Positions 16,873-24,760 of a stretch of 61,738 nucleotides of DNA are shown here, in pieces. Under the pieces are notes generated by a model. It made no database searches. It worked only from the letters and a program-made list of their open reading frames with translations, and was not told where the DNA came from. The stretch covers positions 1-61,738 of the forward strand of contig NZ_CP108026.1 in assembly GCF_041435095.1 (NCBI RefSeq), read 5' to 3'. The translations under genes were made by a program, and so were the position numbers. Numbering within the stretch: the first letter of the stretch is position 1; every line of letters begins with the position of its first letter. The stretch is from Kitasatospora sp. NBC_00315 (GTDB lineage Bacteria; Actinomycetota; Actinomycetes; Streptomycetales; Streptomycetaceae).

Positions 16873-16975
16873 CCGGCCGGGCGGCCGCGCCGCGCATCGG
16901 AGCGCCCCGCCGATCCGGCTGGGTGCCGGGGGCGGGGCGCAGGCCGGTGGGCAGCGTGAGCGCCCGGGACGGCGG
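16873..16975 (-). repeat. Intercistronic hairpin spacer, copy 3
   Basis: Same layout as copies 1 and 2 with one change in the shared 16-mer (GCATC for GCACC). Arms CGCCCCGCC/GGCGGGGCG. Confidence 0.7.
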
Positions 16976-17221
16976 TCAGTCCAGCCCGGCGCGCAGCTCG
17001 TCAGCGCGGGCCTGGGCGAGGCGGGCCATCTCGGGGTTGGCGTCGGCGCCTCGGGCCGCGGCCTCGGTGAGGGTCCGGATGAGGGTCTGGCGGCCGGCCT
17101 GGTCGAGGGGCGGCATCGGGCGGCCGTCGCGCCTGGCCGCCCACCGGGCCGCCAGGGGGTCGAGGTCGCGCAGGTCCATCCGGTACTGCGGCTCGGCCGG
17201 GGTGCTCTCGTCGGTGGCCAT
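16976..17221 (-). CDS. Small hypothetical protein
   Basis: An 81 aa protein from the ATG at 17221 (MATDESTPAEPQYRMDLRDL). It is charged and helical, with no motif. It lies between hairpin spacers 3 and 4. Confidence 0.6.
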   Translation of the reverse strand: MATDESTPAEPQYRMDLRDLDPLAARWAARRDGRPMPPLDQAGRQTLIRTLTEAAARGADANPEMARLAQARADELRAGLD

Positions 17222-17251
17222 CGGGGTGTCCTTCCGGTCAGGTGGGATGGG

Positions 17252-17352
17252 TTCGGCCGGACGGCCGCGCCGCGCACCACGACGCCCCGCTTCCCGGCTT
17301 GGACGGCCGGTGGGCGGGGCGCGGTGGTGGGCAGCGTCACGGCCCGGGGGGG
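17252..17352 (-). repeat. Intercistronic hairpin spacer, copy 4
   Basis: Contains GGCCGCGCCGCGCACC. Arms CACCACGACGCCCCGC and GCGGGGCGCGGTGGTG can form a long hairpin. Confidence 0.75.
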
Positions 17353-17353
17353 A

Positions 17354-17710
17354 TCAGAAGTCGCGTTCTTCGCCGAGGTCGCAGGCCAGTTCGGCCGCGA
17401 TGTCGTAGGTGTTGGCGAGGTGCTTCTGGGCCTGGCGCAGCAGCGCGGGCTGGTCGGCGGCGTCGGCGGTGCGGGCGTCGGTGAGGTAGCCGGCGGCCGA
17501 CTGCAGGGTCTCGGCGTCCTCGAAGCGGCGGCACGCCGTCAGGAACTCGGCTGCGGCGACGACCAGCTCGGCCAGGGCGGCGTCGTCGAGGGTGGTGGGG
17601 TCGGCGGGGACCGGGGTGTCGTCGTGGTCGGCGATCGAGGCCAGGGCGCGGCCGTGGCGGCTGGCGAGGCTGGCGAAGGTCGGGGCGACGGTGGTGGTGG
17701 TCTTGGGCAT
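17354..17710 (-). CDS. Small hypothetical protein
   Basis: A 118 aa protein from the ATG at 17710. After a Thr-rich start it is helical and acidic (LAELVVAAAEFLTACRRFED), with no membrane segment. It lies between hairpin spacers 4 and 5. No family is recognised. Confidence 0.65.
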   Translation of the reverse strand: MPKTTTTVAPTFASLASRHGRALASIADHDDTPVPADPTTLDDAALAELVVAAAEFLTACRRFEDAETLQSAAGYLTDARTADAADQPALLRQAQKHLANTYDIAAELACDLGEERDF

Positions 17711-17728
17711 GGTGTTCCTCCACGAGGT

Positions 17729-17830
17729 GGTGTCGGCCGGGCGGCCGCGCCGCGCACCATGACGCCCGCGGCCCCGGCCTGGTTGGCCGGAGGGGCGGGC
17801 GTGGTGGTGGGCAGCGTGAGTGCCCGGACG
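17729..17830 (-). repeat. Intercistronic hairpin spacer, copy 5
   Basis: Contains GGCCGCGCCGCGCACC and the common tail GGGCAGCGTGAG. It directly follows the stop of the gene at 17831. Confidence 0.75.
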
Positions 17831-18070
17831 TCAGTGGAGGGCGCTCCAGAGGATCAGCAGGAGCACGGCGGCGGCGATGAGGACGGCCTTCGGCGAAATG
17901 CTGGTCGAGGACTCCAGGCGCCGTATCTCGGCGTAGATGGCGTCGCATTCGGCCTGGATTCCGGCGTGGGCGTGGCTGCCGGGGGTGAGGCCGGCCAGGG
18001 TCGCGGAGCGGGCGTGGAGCTTCTCGTAGAGGGCGGCGATCTGTGCGTCGCGGGATACGGCCATGGCCAC
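17831..18070 (-). CDS. Small tail-anchored membrane protein
   Basis: A 79 aa protein, ATG at 18070 or 18064. The soluble helical N-terminal part is followed by one C-terminal transmembrane helix (AVLIAAAVLLLILWSALH). The topology would leave the N-terminus in the cytoplasm. Its place in the cluster suggests a small accessory part of the transfer machinery. Confidence 0.65.
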   Translation of the reverse strand: MAMAVSRDAQIAALYEKLHARSATLAGLTPGSHAHAGIQAECDAIYAEIRRLESSTSISPKAVLIAAAVLLLILWSALH

Positions 18071-18163
18071 GGCGGGTGCCTTCCGGTGAGCGGTGCTCGG
18101 CAGGTGGAGGGTGGTGCGGGCGGGGCCGGTGCGCTGGGCACCGGCCCCGGGGCTGGCTGTCGG

Positions 18164-18409
18164 TCAGGTGAGGCTGCGGGCGTCGGTCAGTCCCTCGATC
18201 CGGGCCGCCTGGCCGTGGATGCGCTGGGCCAGGACGGTGAGCCGCTCGGTGTCGGTGGTGCTGACGCCGTGGGCGAGGCCGGCGGCGAGGCGGTCGGCGT
18301 CGGCGCGCAGCTGGGCGACGTCGGCGGCCAGGGCCTGGGTGCGCTGGGTGATGACGGTGTTCAGATGCACGCCGGGGGCGGCGGGGTGGGGGAGTGCGGG
18401 TTCGGTCAC
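18164..18409 (-). CDS. Small helical hypothetical protein
   Basis: An 81 aa protein from the GTG at 18409 (VTEPALPHP). Residues 20-80 form a continuous amphipathic helix pattern, possibly a coiled coil (LAADVAQLRADADRLAAGLA). 38 bases separate it from the membrane protein gene upstream. Confidence 0.6.
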   Translation of the reverse strand: MTEPALPHPAAPGVHLNTVITQRTQALAADVAQLRADADRLAAGLAHGVSTTDTERLTVLAQRIHGQAARIEGLTDARSLT

Positions 18410-18447
18410 GGGTGCGGCTGCTCCTGGTCGTCGTGGTCGGGCGGAGT

Positions 18448-19179
18448 TCAGCGCTGGTCGAAGGGGCCGGTCGGGGCCGGGATGGTCGGCCGGGCTCGGG
18501 TGACCGTCTTGGGCTCGGGGGTCTGGATGGTGATCTGCGGCTGGACGTCGGTGCGGTTGATGACCATCGGGCGCAGGCTGAAGGAGATGCCGCGCAGGGC
18601 GAACAGGGAGACGACGGCGATGGCGGCAGCCGCGAGGCCGGTGGCGACGGGGCGGCCGGCTTCCGGGGCGCCCTGCCACACCATGGCGAGGGACGCGCAG
18701 GACCAGGCCGACCACGCGAGACGCGCGACGGCGCCCTGGCTGAGGAAGGCCAGCAGGGCGACGAGCACGCCGACGGTCTTCCACGCGCCGTACGCGGTGG
18801 CCTCGGTGAGCGGCTCGGGCGTGTGAGCACCGAGGTAGGTGTGGATCGGGCCGGTGATCGCGGCGCGCAGGCCGTCACCGGCACCGGGGATGTGCTCGGG
18901 CAGGTGGATCGCGCCCATCACGGCGGCGGCGCCGTTCAGCAGGATGCCGCCGACGGTGCCGAGCACCAGGACCGCGACGGCGGCCCCGACGAAGTAGGTG
19001 AGGCCGCGCACCCACGGCTCCGCGCCGGCGAAGTCGTCCAGGCCGTCGACGACGTCGCGGCGGCGCTGGTCGAGCCAGCCGCCCGGGGCGGTCAGGGCGC
19101 GGGCCCGGCGCCCGGCCGCCTCGCGGATGCTCGGGGACGGCTGCGCCTCGGTGGCGGTGTGCTCGGTGTGCTGGTTCAC
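18448..19179 (-). CDS. Multi-pass membrane protein
   Basis: A 243 aa protein. At least four hydrophobic segments are visible: GLTYFVGAAVAVLVLGTVGGILL, GAWKTVGVLVALLAFL, LAWSAWSCASLAMVW and ATGLAAAAIAVVSLFAL. A soluble tail rich in Thr/Pro follows. The N-terminal 50 residues are charged. Small Spd-like membrane proteins accompany TraB in Streptomyces conjugative plasmids and help intramycelial spread; this one may play such a part. Confidence 0.7.
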   Translation of the reverse strand: MNQHTEHTATEAQPSPSIREAAGRRARALTAPGGWLDQRRRDVVDGLDDFAGAEPWVRGLTYFVGAAVAVLVLGTVGGILLNGAAAVMGAIHLPEHIPGAGDGLRAAITGPIHTYLGAHTPEPLTEATAYGAWKTVGVLVALLAFLSQGAVARLAWSAWSCASLAMVWQGAPEAGRPVATGLAAAAIAVVSLFALRGISFSLRPMVINRTDVQPQITIQTPEPKTVTRARPTIPAPTGPFDQR

Positions 19180-19281
19180 GGGGTGCTGCTCCTTGGTGAG
19201 GTCGGTGTGGTGGTGCGCGGTTCGGGGCCCGCCCCGGCGGGTGCCGGAGCGGGCGGGGTGGGGCGGCGGGGTGGGGCGGGG

Positions 19282-20514
19282 TCAGCCCTGGAGGCGGATC
19301 GGCATCAGCAGATGCTGGTAGCCGCCTTCGGCGAGGTCGCCGGAGTAGCCGAGGACCAGGACGGGCTTGGTGGAGGACGTGAGGTGCAGGCGGGCCTCGG
19401 GGGTGGCCAGGGCCTTGAGGCAGTCGGCGAGGTAGCCGGGCTTGAACGCCACGTCGCACCCCCGGACCCGGTCGCCGATCGCGCCGACGGCGGCGCAGGG
19501 GACGCGGTCGACGGCGCGGGCGTCATCGCCGTCGCCCGCCTCGATGAGCAGCTGGTCGCCGTCGACGGCCAGGCGCAGCGGGCTCTTGTCGGAGGCGACC
19601 AGGGCGACGCGCTTGATGGCGGCCAGCGTCTCCTCGACCGGGACGGTGATGGTCAGCTCCGCGTCCGCGGTGTCCGGGAACAGGCCGCGGAACTTGGGGA
19701 ACTCCGCCTCCAGCAGCCGGGTGCCGGTGGTGCGGCCCGGGATGGAGAGGGTGAGCTGCCCGTCCGACCAGCCGATCGCCACCGGGTGCTCACCGGCCAG
19801 GGCACGGGCCGCCTCGGCGAGGAACTTGGCCGGCACCAGGACGGTGCGGGCCGCTGCGTCGAGCTCCTCGGCCGTCGGCCCGGCGTCCTCGCCCTTCTTC
19901 CGGGTCTTCTTCACCGGCTTGGCGTCGGGCAGGGTGCCGGTGGGCTTCACGGTGAGCTCGCGGACGGCGAAGCGGTAGCGGTCGGTGGCGGCCAGGGTGA
20001 GCCGGCTGCCCTCCAGGATCATCTGCACGCCGGTGAGGGCGGGCAGGGTGTCGTCGGTGCCGGCGGCGACGACAGTCTGGGTGACGGCGTCGGCGAGCGC
20101 GTCACCGTCCACGGTGAGGACGGTGTCCGGGGCCGCCGGCAGGGCCGGGTACTCCTCGACGGGCAGGGTCGGCAGGGTGAAGCGCGCGGTGCCCGCGGTG
20201 AGCAGCAGCCGGGCCCCGGACAGCTCGATGTCGACCTCGGCCGCCTTCGGGAGCGCCTTGCAGATGTCGTTGAGCAGCCGGCCGGAGACCAGCGCCGTGC
20301 CGTCGTCGGCGATCTCCGCGTCGATCCGGGTGGTCGCGCAGGCCTCGTAGTCGAACGCGGCCAGGTGCAGGCCGTGCTCGTCGGTGCGCAGCAGGATGCC
20401 GGCGAGGACGGGCACCGGGGGCCGGGTGGGCAGGGCGCGGGCGACGTGGGCGACGGCGTCGGCGAACGGGCCGGCGAACAGGCGGAGCTTCACGGTGTCC
20501 TCCAGGACGGTCAT
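19282..20514 (-). CDS. dnaN: DNA polymerase III sliding clamp (beta subunit)
   Basis: A 410 aa protein matching DnaN of Streptomyces along its length. Seen: VAHVARALPTRPPVPVLAGI, ALVSGRLLNDICKALPKA, FTLPTLPVEEYPALP, DDTLPALTGVQMILEGS, LAATDRYRFAVRELT, RVALVASDKSPLRL and the C-terminus HLLMPIRLQG. The ring-shaped dimer tethers DNA polymerase to DNA. An extra Lys-rich insert (PVKKTRKKGEDAGPTAEEL) sits where the chromosomal clamp has a shorter loop. It overlaps the RRQRL gene by four bases (ATGA). A clamp carried by a plasmid is uncommon and would duplicate a host function. Confidence 0.93.
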   Translation of the reverse strand: MTVLEDTVKLRLFAGPFADAVAHVARALPTRPPVPVLAGILLRTDEHGLHLAAFDYEACATTRIDAEIADDGTALVSGRLLNDICKALPKAAEVDIELSGARLLLTAGTARFTLPTLPVEEYPALPAAPDTVLTVDGDALADAVTQTVVAAGTDDTLPALTGVQMILEGSRLTLAATDRYRFAVRELTVKPTGTLPDAKPVKKTRKKGEDAGPTAEELDAAARTVLVPAKFLAEAARALAGEHPVAIGWSDGQLTLSIPGRTTGTRLLEAEFPKFRGLFPDTADAELTITVPVEETLAAIKRVALVASDKSPLRLAVDGDQLLIEAGDGDDARAVDRVPCAAVGAIGDRVRGCDVAFKPGYLADCLKALATPEARLHLTSSTKPVLVLGYSGDLAEGGYQHLLMPIRLQG

Positions 20515-20906
20515 GCGGTGGCGGTGAGGGCGGCGAGCTGCTCGCGCTCGTCGTCGGACAGCTCGGAGCAGGGCAGGCAGGAGCCGACCGACTTGAGCGG
20601 CAGGCAGTGGTCGTAGCGGGTGCGGCAGATCGGGCAGGTCTGGCGGGCGGCCATCGCGCGGTCCAGGGCGGCGGCCCGGCCCGGCGTCATCGGCCGGACC
20701 GGCAGCGCCTGGGCGGCGCGGTAGAGGTAGGCGATCCTCTGCCCGTGTCGGCAGACGACCTGCGCGGCCGGCTCCTGGCCGCCGGGTCGAAGACCGAGCC
20801 GGCGGAGCTGGCGGCGGGTGTGCAGGCCGGGGTCGGCGTAGCGCCAGGGCCAGGTGGGGAGGCCGCCGTGGTGCTCGCCGGTGGGGTCGAGGTCGGGTGC
20901 GCGCAC
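20511..20906 (-). CDS. RRQRL-motif zinc-binding protein
   Basis: A 131 aa protein. The N-terminal half has LHTRRQLRRLGLRPGGQEPA, the signature of the RRQRL-type zinc-binding proteins found on actinobacterial plasmids and integrative elements. MTPGRAAALDRAMAARQTCP follows. Four cysteines (CPICRTRYDHC...CLPC) make a likely zinc site around residues 92-115. Its stop overlaps the start of dnaN, so the two are translated together. The molecular role of the family is not known to me. Confidence 0.8.
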   Translation of the reverse strand: MRAPDLDPTGEHHGGLPTWPWRYADPGLHTRRQLRRLGLRPGGQEPAAQVVCRHGQRIAYLYRAAQALPVRPMTPGRAAALDRAMAARQTCPICRTRYDHCLPLKSVGSCLPCSELSDDEREQLAALTATA

Positions 20907-20962
20907 GGCGGACTCTCCCGTCTTGGGTGGGGTGGTGTCGGGCGGTCAGGCGCGGGGCGTAC

Positions 20963-21895
20963 TCACCCGGCGGCCGTACGGGGTGATGCGGGTGCGGCCC
21001 CGTTGTAGTGCGGGACGGGGTCGGTGCCGGGCAGCAGCACGTACTCGTGGCCCGGCAGTTCCTCGCCGTCGCGGTCGCGCAGGCGCGGCTCGTCCAGCTC
21101 GCCGCCGTCCTCGTCGTGGCGCTCGACGCTGACTCCGGCCGCCCGCAGCTCGGGGTCGGTGAGCTCGCCGGCCTCGCGGACGGTGGCGGGGATGACGTCG
21201 TAGGCCTCGGCGCGGGCCACGTGCGCGAACGCGGCGTCCAGCTCGGTGAGGCAGGCGACGGCGCGCTGCTGCCAGCCGACGGGCATCGACTGCATGAGCG
21301 TGCGGGGCACCACCAGGTAGTTGGCGTAGGTGAGGCCGAACCAGGTGTGCACCGGACCGTCTGCCGGGATGCCGGGCAGCGGGTTCTGTCCGGGGATCGG
21401 GTCCACCGGCACCCGGCCGGTGGCGTCGCGGGCGTCGTCGTGCTCGCGGTCGTCGTTGTCGCAGATCAGCCAGCCGCCGTCGGCGTCCGTCCACAGCCCG
21501 TCGGTGGCCTGCACGACCACCTCGCCGACGGTGCTGTGGTGGCCGTACTCGTCGTCGAACGGCTCGCCGCAGACCTTGCAGCGCGCCGACCAGAGCAGCA
21601 CCGGCTGCACGGCGCCGGAGGCGGCGTGCGGCTCGGGGGACCAGACGCGGCCGCGGTGCAGGACCACCGCCAGGTCGACCGATGCGCCGCGGCTTCCGGT
21701 GTCGTGCAGGGCCGAGCGGGCGGTGTGCTGGGCGGCGGTGAGCAGCGCGGTGATGTGGTCGCGCATGGGCCGCTGCTCGCCGGTGCCGGTGAGCCACAGC
21801 GCCCACTCGATGCTCTCGTCGCCGACCGGGGCGGGGTCGACGGCCGGGCCGGGCAGAGCCGGGGCGGTGGTGGTCGGCGTGGTGGTGACGGTCAC
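20963..21895 (-). CDS. Hypothetical protein with a CxxC motif
   Basis: A 310 aa protein from the GTG at 21895. After a Thr/Pro-rich start it is globular and acidic, with SARCKVCGEPFDDEYG near residue 105 and WLICDNDD near residue 145. The conserved-looking segment GPVHTWFGLTYANYLVVPRTLMQSMP suggests a real domain, but I do not recognise the family. It precedes the RRQRL gene by 56 bases. Confidence 0.7.
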   Translation of the reverse strand: MTVTTTPTTTAPALPGPAVDPAPVGDESIEWALWLTGTGEQRPMRDHITALLTAAQHTARSALHDTGSRGASVDLAVVLHRGRVWSPEPHAASGAVQPVLLWSARCKVCGEPFDDEYGHHSTVGEVVVQATDGLWTDADGGWLICDNDDREHDDARDATGRVPVDPIPGQNPLPGIPADGPVHTWFGLTYANYLVVPRTLMQSMPVGWQQRAVACLTELDAAFAHVARAEAYDVIPATVREAGELTDPELRAAGVSVERHDEDGGELDEPRLRDRDGEELPGHEYVLLPGTDPVPHYNGAAPASPRTAAG

Positions 21896-21998
21896 GGAGT
21901 CCTCCGGGGTGGTGGTGTCGGTGAAGCGGCGGGCCCGGGTGCGGCGCCGCCCGCCCTGCCGGGGTTCGGCGGGGCGGGCGGCGGCGGGGTCGGGTCGG

Positions 21999-22379
21999 TC
22001 AGTCGCGGACGGCGGGCAGCACGGCGGGGGAGCCGGCGCTCTGCCGGCGCCGGGTGGCGAGCCAGGCCCCGGCGGCGGTCATCAGCCGGCCGTCGCCGAG
22101 GGCGTCCAGCGGGGCGGTGTCGATGTCGTGCATCAGCTCGGCCGGGTCGAGCTCGCGCAGGTAGGCGATCGGGGCGGAGTGGACGATCTCGCCGGTCGCC
22201 AGGATCTGCAGGGTGGCCCTGTCCGGGAAGCCGTGGCTGCCGGCGACCACCCTGCAGACCTGGGTGTGGTCGGGGTGGCCGGTCAGGTAACGGTCGGCGT
22301 CGCGGTACAGGACGTAGGTGCCGGGGAACGGCTTGGCCGGGGCGGGCGTGGTGACGGGCTGGGCGGTGGGCTGCTGCAT
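21999..22379 (-). CDS. Hypothetical protein
   Basis: A 126 aa protein from the ATG at 22379 (MQQPTAQPV). It has a small beta-rich core (GTYVLYRDADRYLTGHPDHT; LQILATGEIVHSAPIAYL) and no catalytic motif. GC-rich hairpin spacers flank it on both sides (about 21947-21984 and 22441-22472). Confidence 0.6.
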   Translation of the reverse strand: MQQPTAQPVTTPAPAKPFPGTYVLYRDADRYLTGHPDHTQVCRVVAGSHGFPDRATLQILATGEIVHSAPIAYLRELDPAELMHDIDTAPLDALGDGRLMTAAGAWLATRRRQSAGSPAVLPAVRD

Positions 22380-22510
22380 CGGGCGGATCCTTTCTGGGCG
22401 GTGACGGCCGGTCGGCCGGCCCCGTCGCCGGATGCGCCGCGCCCGCCCCGGCCGGGATTCGGCGGGGCGGGCGGCAGGCGGGCCGGAGGCGAGACCGGGG
22501 GACCGGCCGG

Positions 22511-23152
22511 TCAGCCGTTGTTGTTGACCGTGCCTTTCCATCCGGCGGTCTGCTTGGCGATGTTGGTGGTGTGATGCTCGGGCCGGTAGTTCCAGGCGAG
22601 GACGGTGGCGGCCGCGTGGGAGTTGTCGCCGCTGGCGGTCGCGGTCGCGCCGTCGGTGCCGCCCCGGATGAGGGCCTTGAACTTGCCGAGCAGGATCGCG
22701 GCGCCGACGAACACGGTGGCGATGGTGGCGGCGGCCGCCATCAGGATCTTGCCGATCTCGTCGGTGTAGGGAGCGGCCTCGGCGACCCCGGCACCGACCA
22801 TCCACGTCAGCGCTCCGGCCGCGAGCGCCCCGGCGCAGCCGAGCAGGACGCTCTGCTGCACCGCGCGCGGCAGGCCCGGGTCGAGGACCGGGACCGGGAC
22901 CGGCGCGACGGGTGTCGGCTGCGGCGAGGTGGCGGCTGCCGCCGCGAAGGGGTTGTAGACCGGGACGGCGGCGACCTGGCCGTCGATGAGCGCCGGCACG
23001 TAGGCCTCGCCGTCGGTGGTGGTGGGTCGCAGGGGCACGGCGAGGACCTGGCCGTCGAGGATGGCCGGGCTGTAGCCGTCGGCGAGCAGGGTGATCTGCG
23101 GCTCGGTGCGGGCCGGGGTGGTGGTGTGCGGGGTGGGCCGGGTGACGTCCAC
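22511..23152 (-). CDS. Membrane protein with two transmembrane helices
   Basis: A 213 aa protein from the GTG at 23152. Residues 1-95 hold two imperfect repeats (AILDGQVLAVPLRP; ALIDGQVAAVPVYN). A hydrophobic pair then follows: SVLLGCAGALAAGALTWMVGAG and ILMAAAATIATVFVGAAILLG. The Asn/Gly-rich C-terminus ends NNNG. It looks like a small membrane component next to the motor genes. No family is recognised. Confidence 0.7.
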   Translation of the reverse strand: MDVTRPTPHTTTPARTEPQITLLADGYSPAILDGQVLAVPLRPTTTDGEAYVPALIDGQVAAVPVYNPFAAAAATSPQPTPVAPVPVPVLDPGLPRAVQQSVLLGCAGALAAGALTWMVGAGVAEAAPYTDEIGKILMAAAATIATVFVGAAILLGKFKALIRGGTDGATATASGDNSHAAATVLAWNYRPEHHTTNIAKQTAGWKGTVNNNG

Positions 23153-23298
23153 GGCGGGCTCCTTCAGGTCTGCGGTGCGGCGGGGAAACGGGGTCGGTGC
23201 GCGGCGCCGGGCGCCTTCTGGGGCCGCCGGACCGGGCCCGGTGGCGGGCGGGTCCGGCGGCCCTCGGAGAGGCCGGGAGAGGGGCGGGTGAGCTGGCG

Positions 23299-24033
23299 TC
23301 AGCCCTCGGTGGGGGCCCAGACGCGGAACAGCTGGGCGGGGGCGGCGGGGTGGTGGGCGACGGTGCCCAGCCCCGGGGTGAGGCGGGCGGTGAGGGCGAC
23401 CTGGTGGGCGTCGCGCAGGGCGCTGGCGATCAGCGGCAGCGGCGGCTGGAACACCACGCCCCACGTCTCGACGCGCAGGCTCATCCCGGCCAGGCGGCCG
23501 GTGCGGGCGATCTCGTCCGCCATGCGCGCGACGGCGCCCCGGGTGGACAGGTGCGGCCAGTCGCCGAGGGTGATGCTGATCAGCGGCCGCTGCGGGGTGG
23601 GGGCGTAGGCGCCGCTGACGGGGTCGGTGTCGGTGTCGCGCAGCCGCTCGCGCAGCACCTCGACCGCCTCCAGCAGCAGGTCGGCGGCGCCGTCCTTGGT
23701 GGTGGCGGCGCGGTCGGCGAGCCGGTGACTGGACCTGGTCCCGTTCGCGTCGGCGACCCAGGACCGGACGAACGGGCTGGCGTGCTCGGCGGCCAGCAGG
23801 TGGTCGATCAGGGTGCTGTACCCGGCGCCGGCGCGGGCGCTGATGTGCGTGTGGACGGCGCCGTTCGCGTTCCACAGCGGGACGCGGGCAGGGCGGCCGT
23901 CGGCGAGCCGGCCGACGGCGACGGTTCCGGTGGCCGCGTCGAGCAGCTGGTCGGCCGGCGGGCGGGGCGCCGGGTCGGCGAGCGCGTCGCCCCAGGCGGC
24001 GGTGGCGGCGGCGGTGTTCTGGGTGTCGGTCAT
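23299..24033 (-). CDS. Degenerate FtsK/TraB-like protein
   Basis: A 244 aa protein from the ATG at 24033. VAVGRLADGRPARVPLW followed by HISARAGAGYSTLIDHLLAA lines up with the Walker A region of the motor at 24761 (VGRYHDGQPAQIRLY, then GTTGAGKSRALQLIL), but the GKS of the P-loop is replaced by GYS. Further on, IARTGRLAGMSLRVETWG parallels LGRTGRSVGVGISIAAQ. It appears to be an ATPase-dead paralogue, perhaps a structural partner of the motor. Confidence 0.65.
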   Translation of the reverse strand: MTDTQNTAAATAAWGDALADPAPRPPADQLLDAATGTVAVGRLADGRPARVPLWNANGAVHTHISARAGAGYSTLIDHLLAAEHASPFVRSWVADANGTRSSHRLADRAATTKDGAADLLLEAVEVLRERLRDTDTDPVSGAYAPTPQRPLISITLGDWPHLSTRGAVARMADEIARTGRLAGMSLRVETWGVVFQPPLPLIASALRDAHQVALTARLTPGLGTVAHHPAAPAQLFRVWAPTEG

Positions 24034-24101
24034 GCGGTGTCCTTCCGGGACGGCTGTGCCCGCCGGCCGGGTCGGACGGCGGGCACGGGGCGGGACGGTG
24101 G

Positions 24102-24452
24102 TCAGTCGTTGATGCGGGTGGTGGGGCCGGCGGAGAGAATCTCGGCGACCAGGCGGAGCGCCTCGGTGGAGAGCCCGCTGCCGCCGGACCGGGCGAGCAG
24201 CTGCGCGGCCTCGTCGACCAGGACGACGGTGCGGCGCGGGCCACCCAGCTCCCGGCGCCGGGGCGCGGCGGGCAGCGTCCGACGGTGGCGCACCTCCAGC
24301 GCGGCTCGCAGGACGGTGAGCTGGGTGAGGCTGTCCCCGGCGGTGTGGGTGCCGGCGGCGCCCGGTCGCATGCGCGGGTCGAAGGCGGCTTCGGCGAGGA
24401 ACTGGTCGACCGGGCCGAGGCGGAGAAGGCGGTGGGCGGGGAGGGTGTTCAC
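24102..24452 (-). CDS. Small protein with Walker-B-like segment of a motor ATPase
   Basis: A 116 aa protein from the ATG at 24452. RRTVVLVDEAAQLLARSGGS resembles the Walker B strand of FtsK-type motors (compare LLSVRIDEANRALEKGA in the gene at 24761) and is followed by EALRLVAEILSAGPTTRI, like the next helix. No Walker A is present. It and the gene at 23299 look like two pieces of a decayed or subfunctionalised motor. Confidence 0.55.
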   Translation of the reverse strand: MNTLPAHRLLRLGPVDQFLAEAAFDPRMRPGAAGTHTAGDSLTQLTVLRAALEVRHRRTLPAAPRRRELGGPRRTVVLVDEAAQLLARSGGSGLSTEALRLVAEILSAGPTTRIND

Positions 24453-24497
24453 GGCGGGGTCCTTCCGGTCTGTGGTGCCGGCGGGCGGGGCGGGTGG

Positions 24498-24692
24498 TCA
24501 GACGCGGATGCTGCCGATGAGGTGGACCAGGCCGGTGAGGAGCTGGGTGATGGTCGGGCCCAGGCCGGTGGAGGCGAGGGTGAAGCCGAACAGGATGAGG
24601 GTCAGACCGGAGAGGGCGCGGACGGTCCGGCTGCGGAAGAGGAAGACGGTGGCGATGCCGAAGACGACGGCGAGGGAGGCGGAGACGACCAC
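24498..24692 (-). CDS. Small two-helix membrane protein
   Basis: A 64 aa protein from the GTG at 24692. Almost entirely hydrophobic: VSASLAVVFGIATVFLF, a short basic turn RSRTVR, then ALSGLTLILFGFTLAST and LLTGLVHLIGSIRV. It resembles the tiny Spd-type membrane proteins near transfer genes. The long upstream open frame to 26111 is a shadow of the motor gene. Confidence 0.65.
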   Translation of the reverse strand: MVVSASLAVVFGIATVFLFRSRTVRALSGLTLILFGFTLASTGLGPTITQLLTGLVHLIGSIRV

Positions 24693-24760
24693 GGTGGGCT
24701 CCAGGCAGGCAGGGGCCGGGGCGCCGCGTGGGCGGCGCCCCTGGCCGGGGTGGTGGTGGG

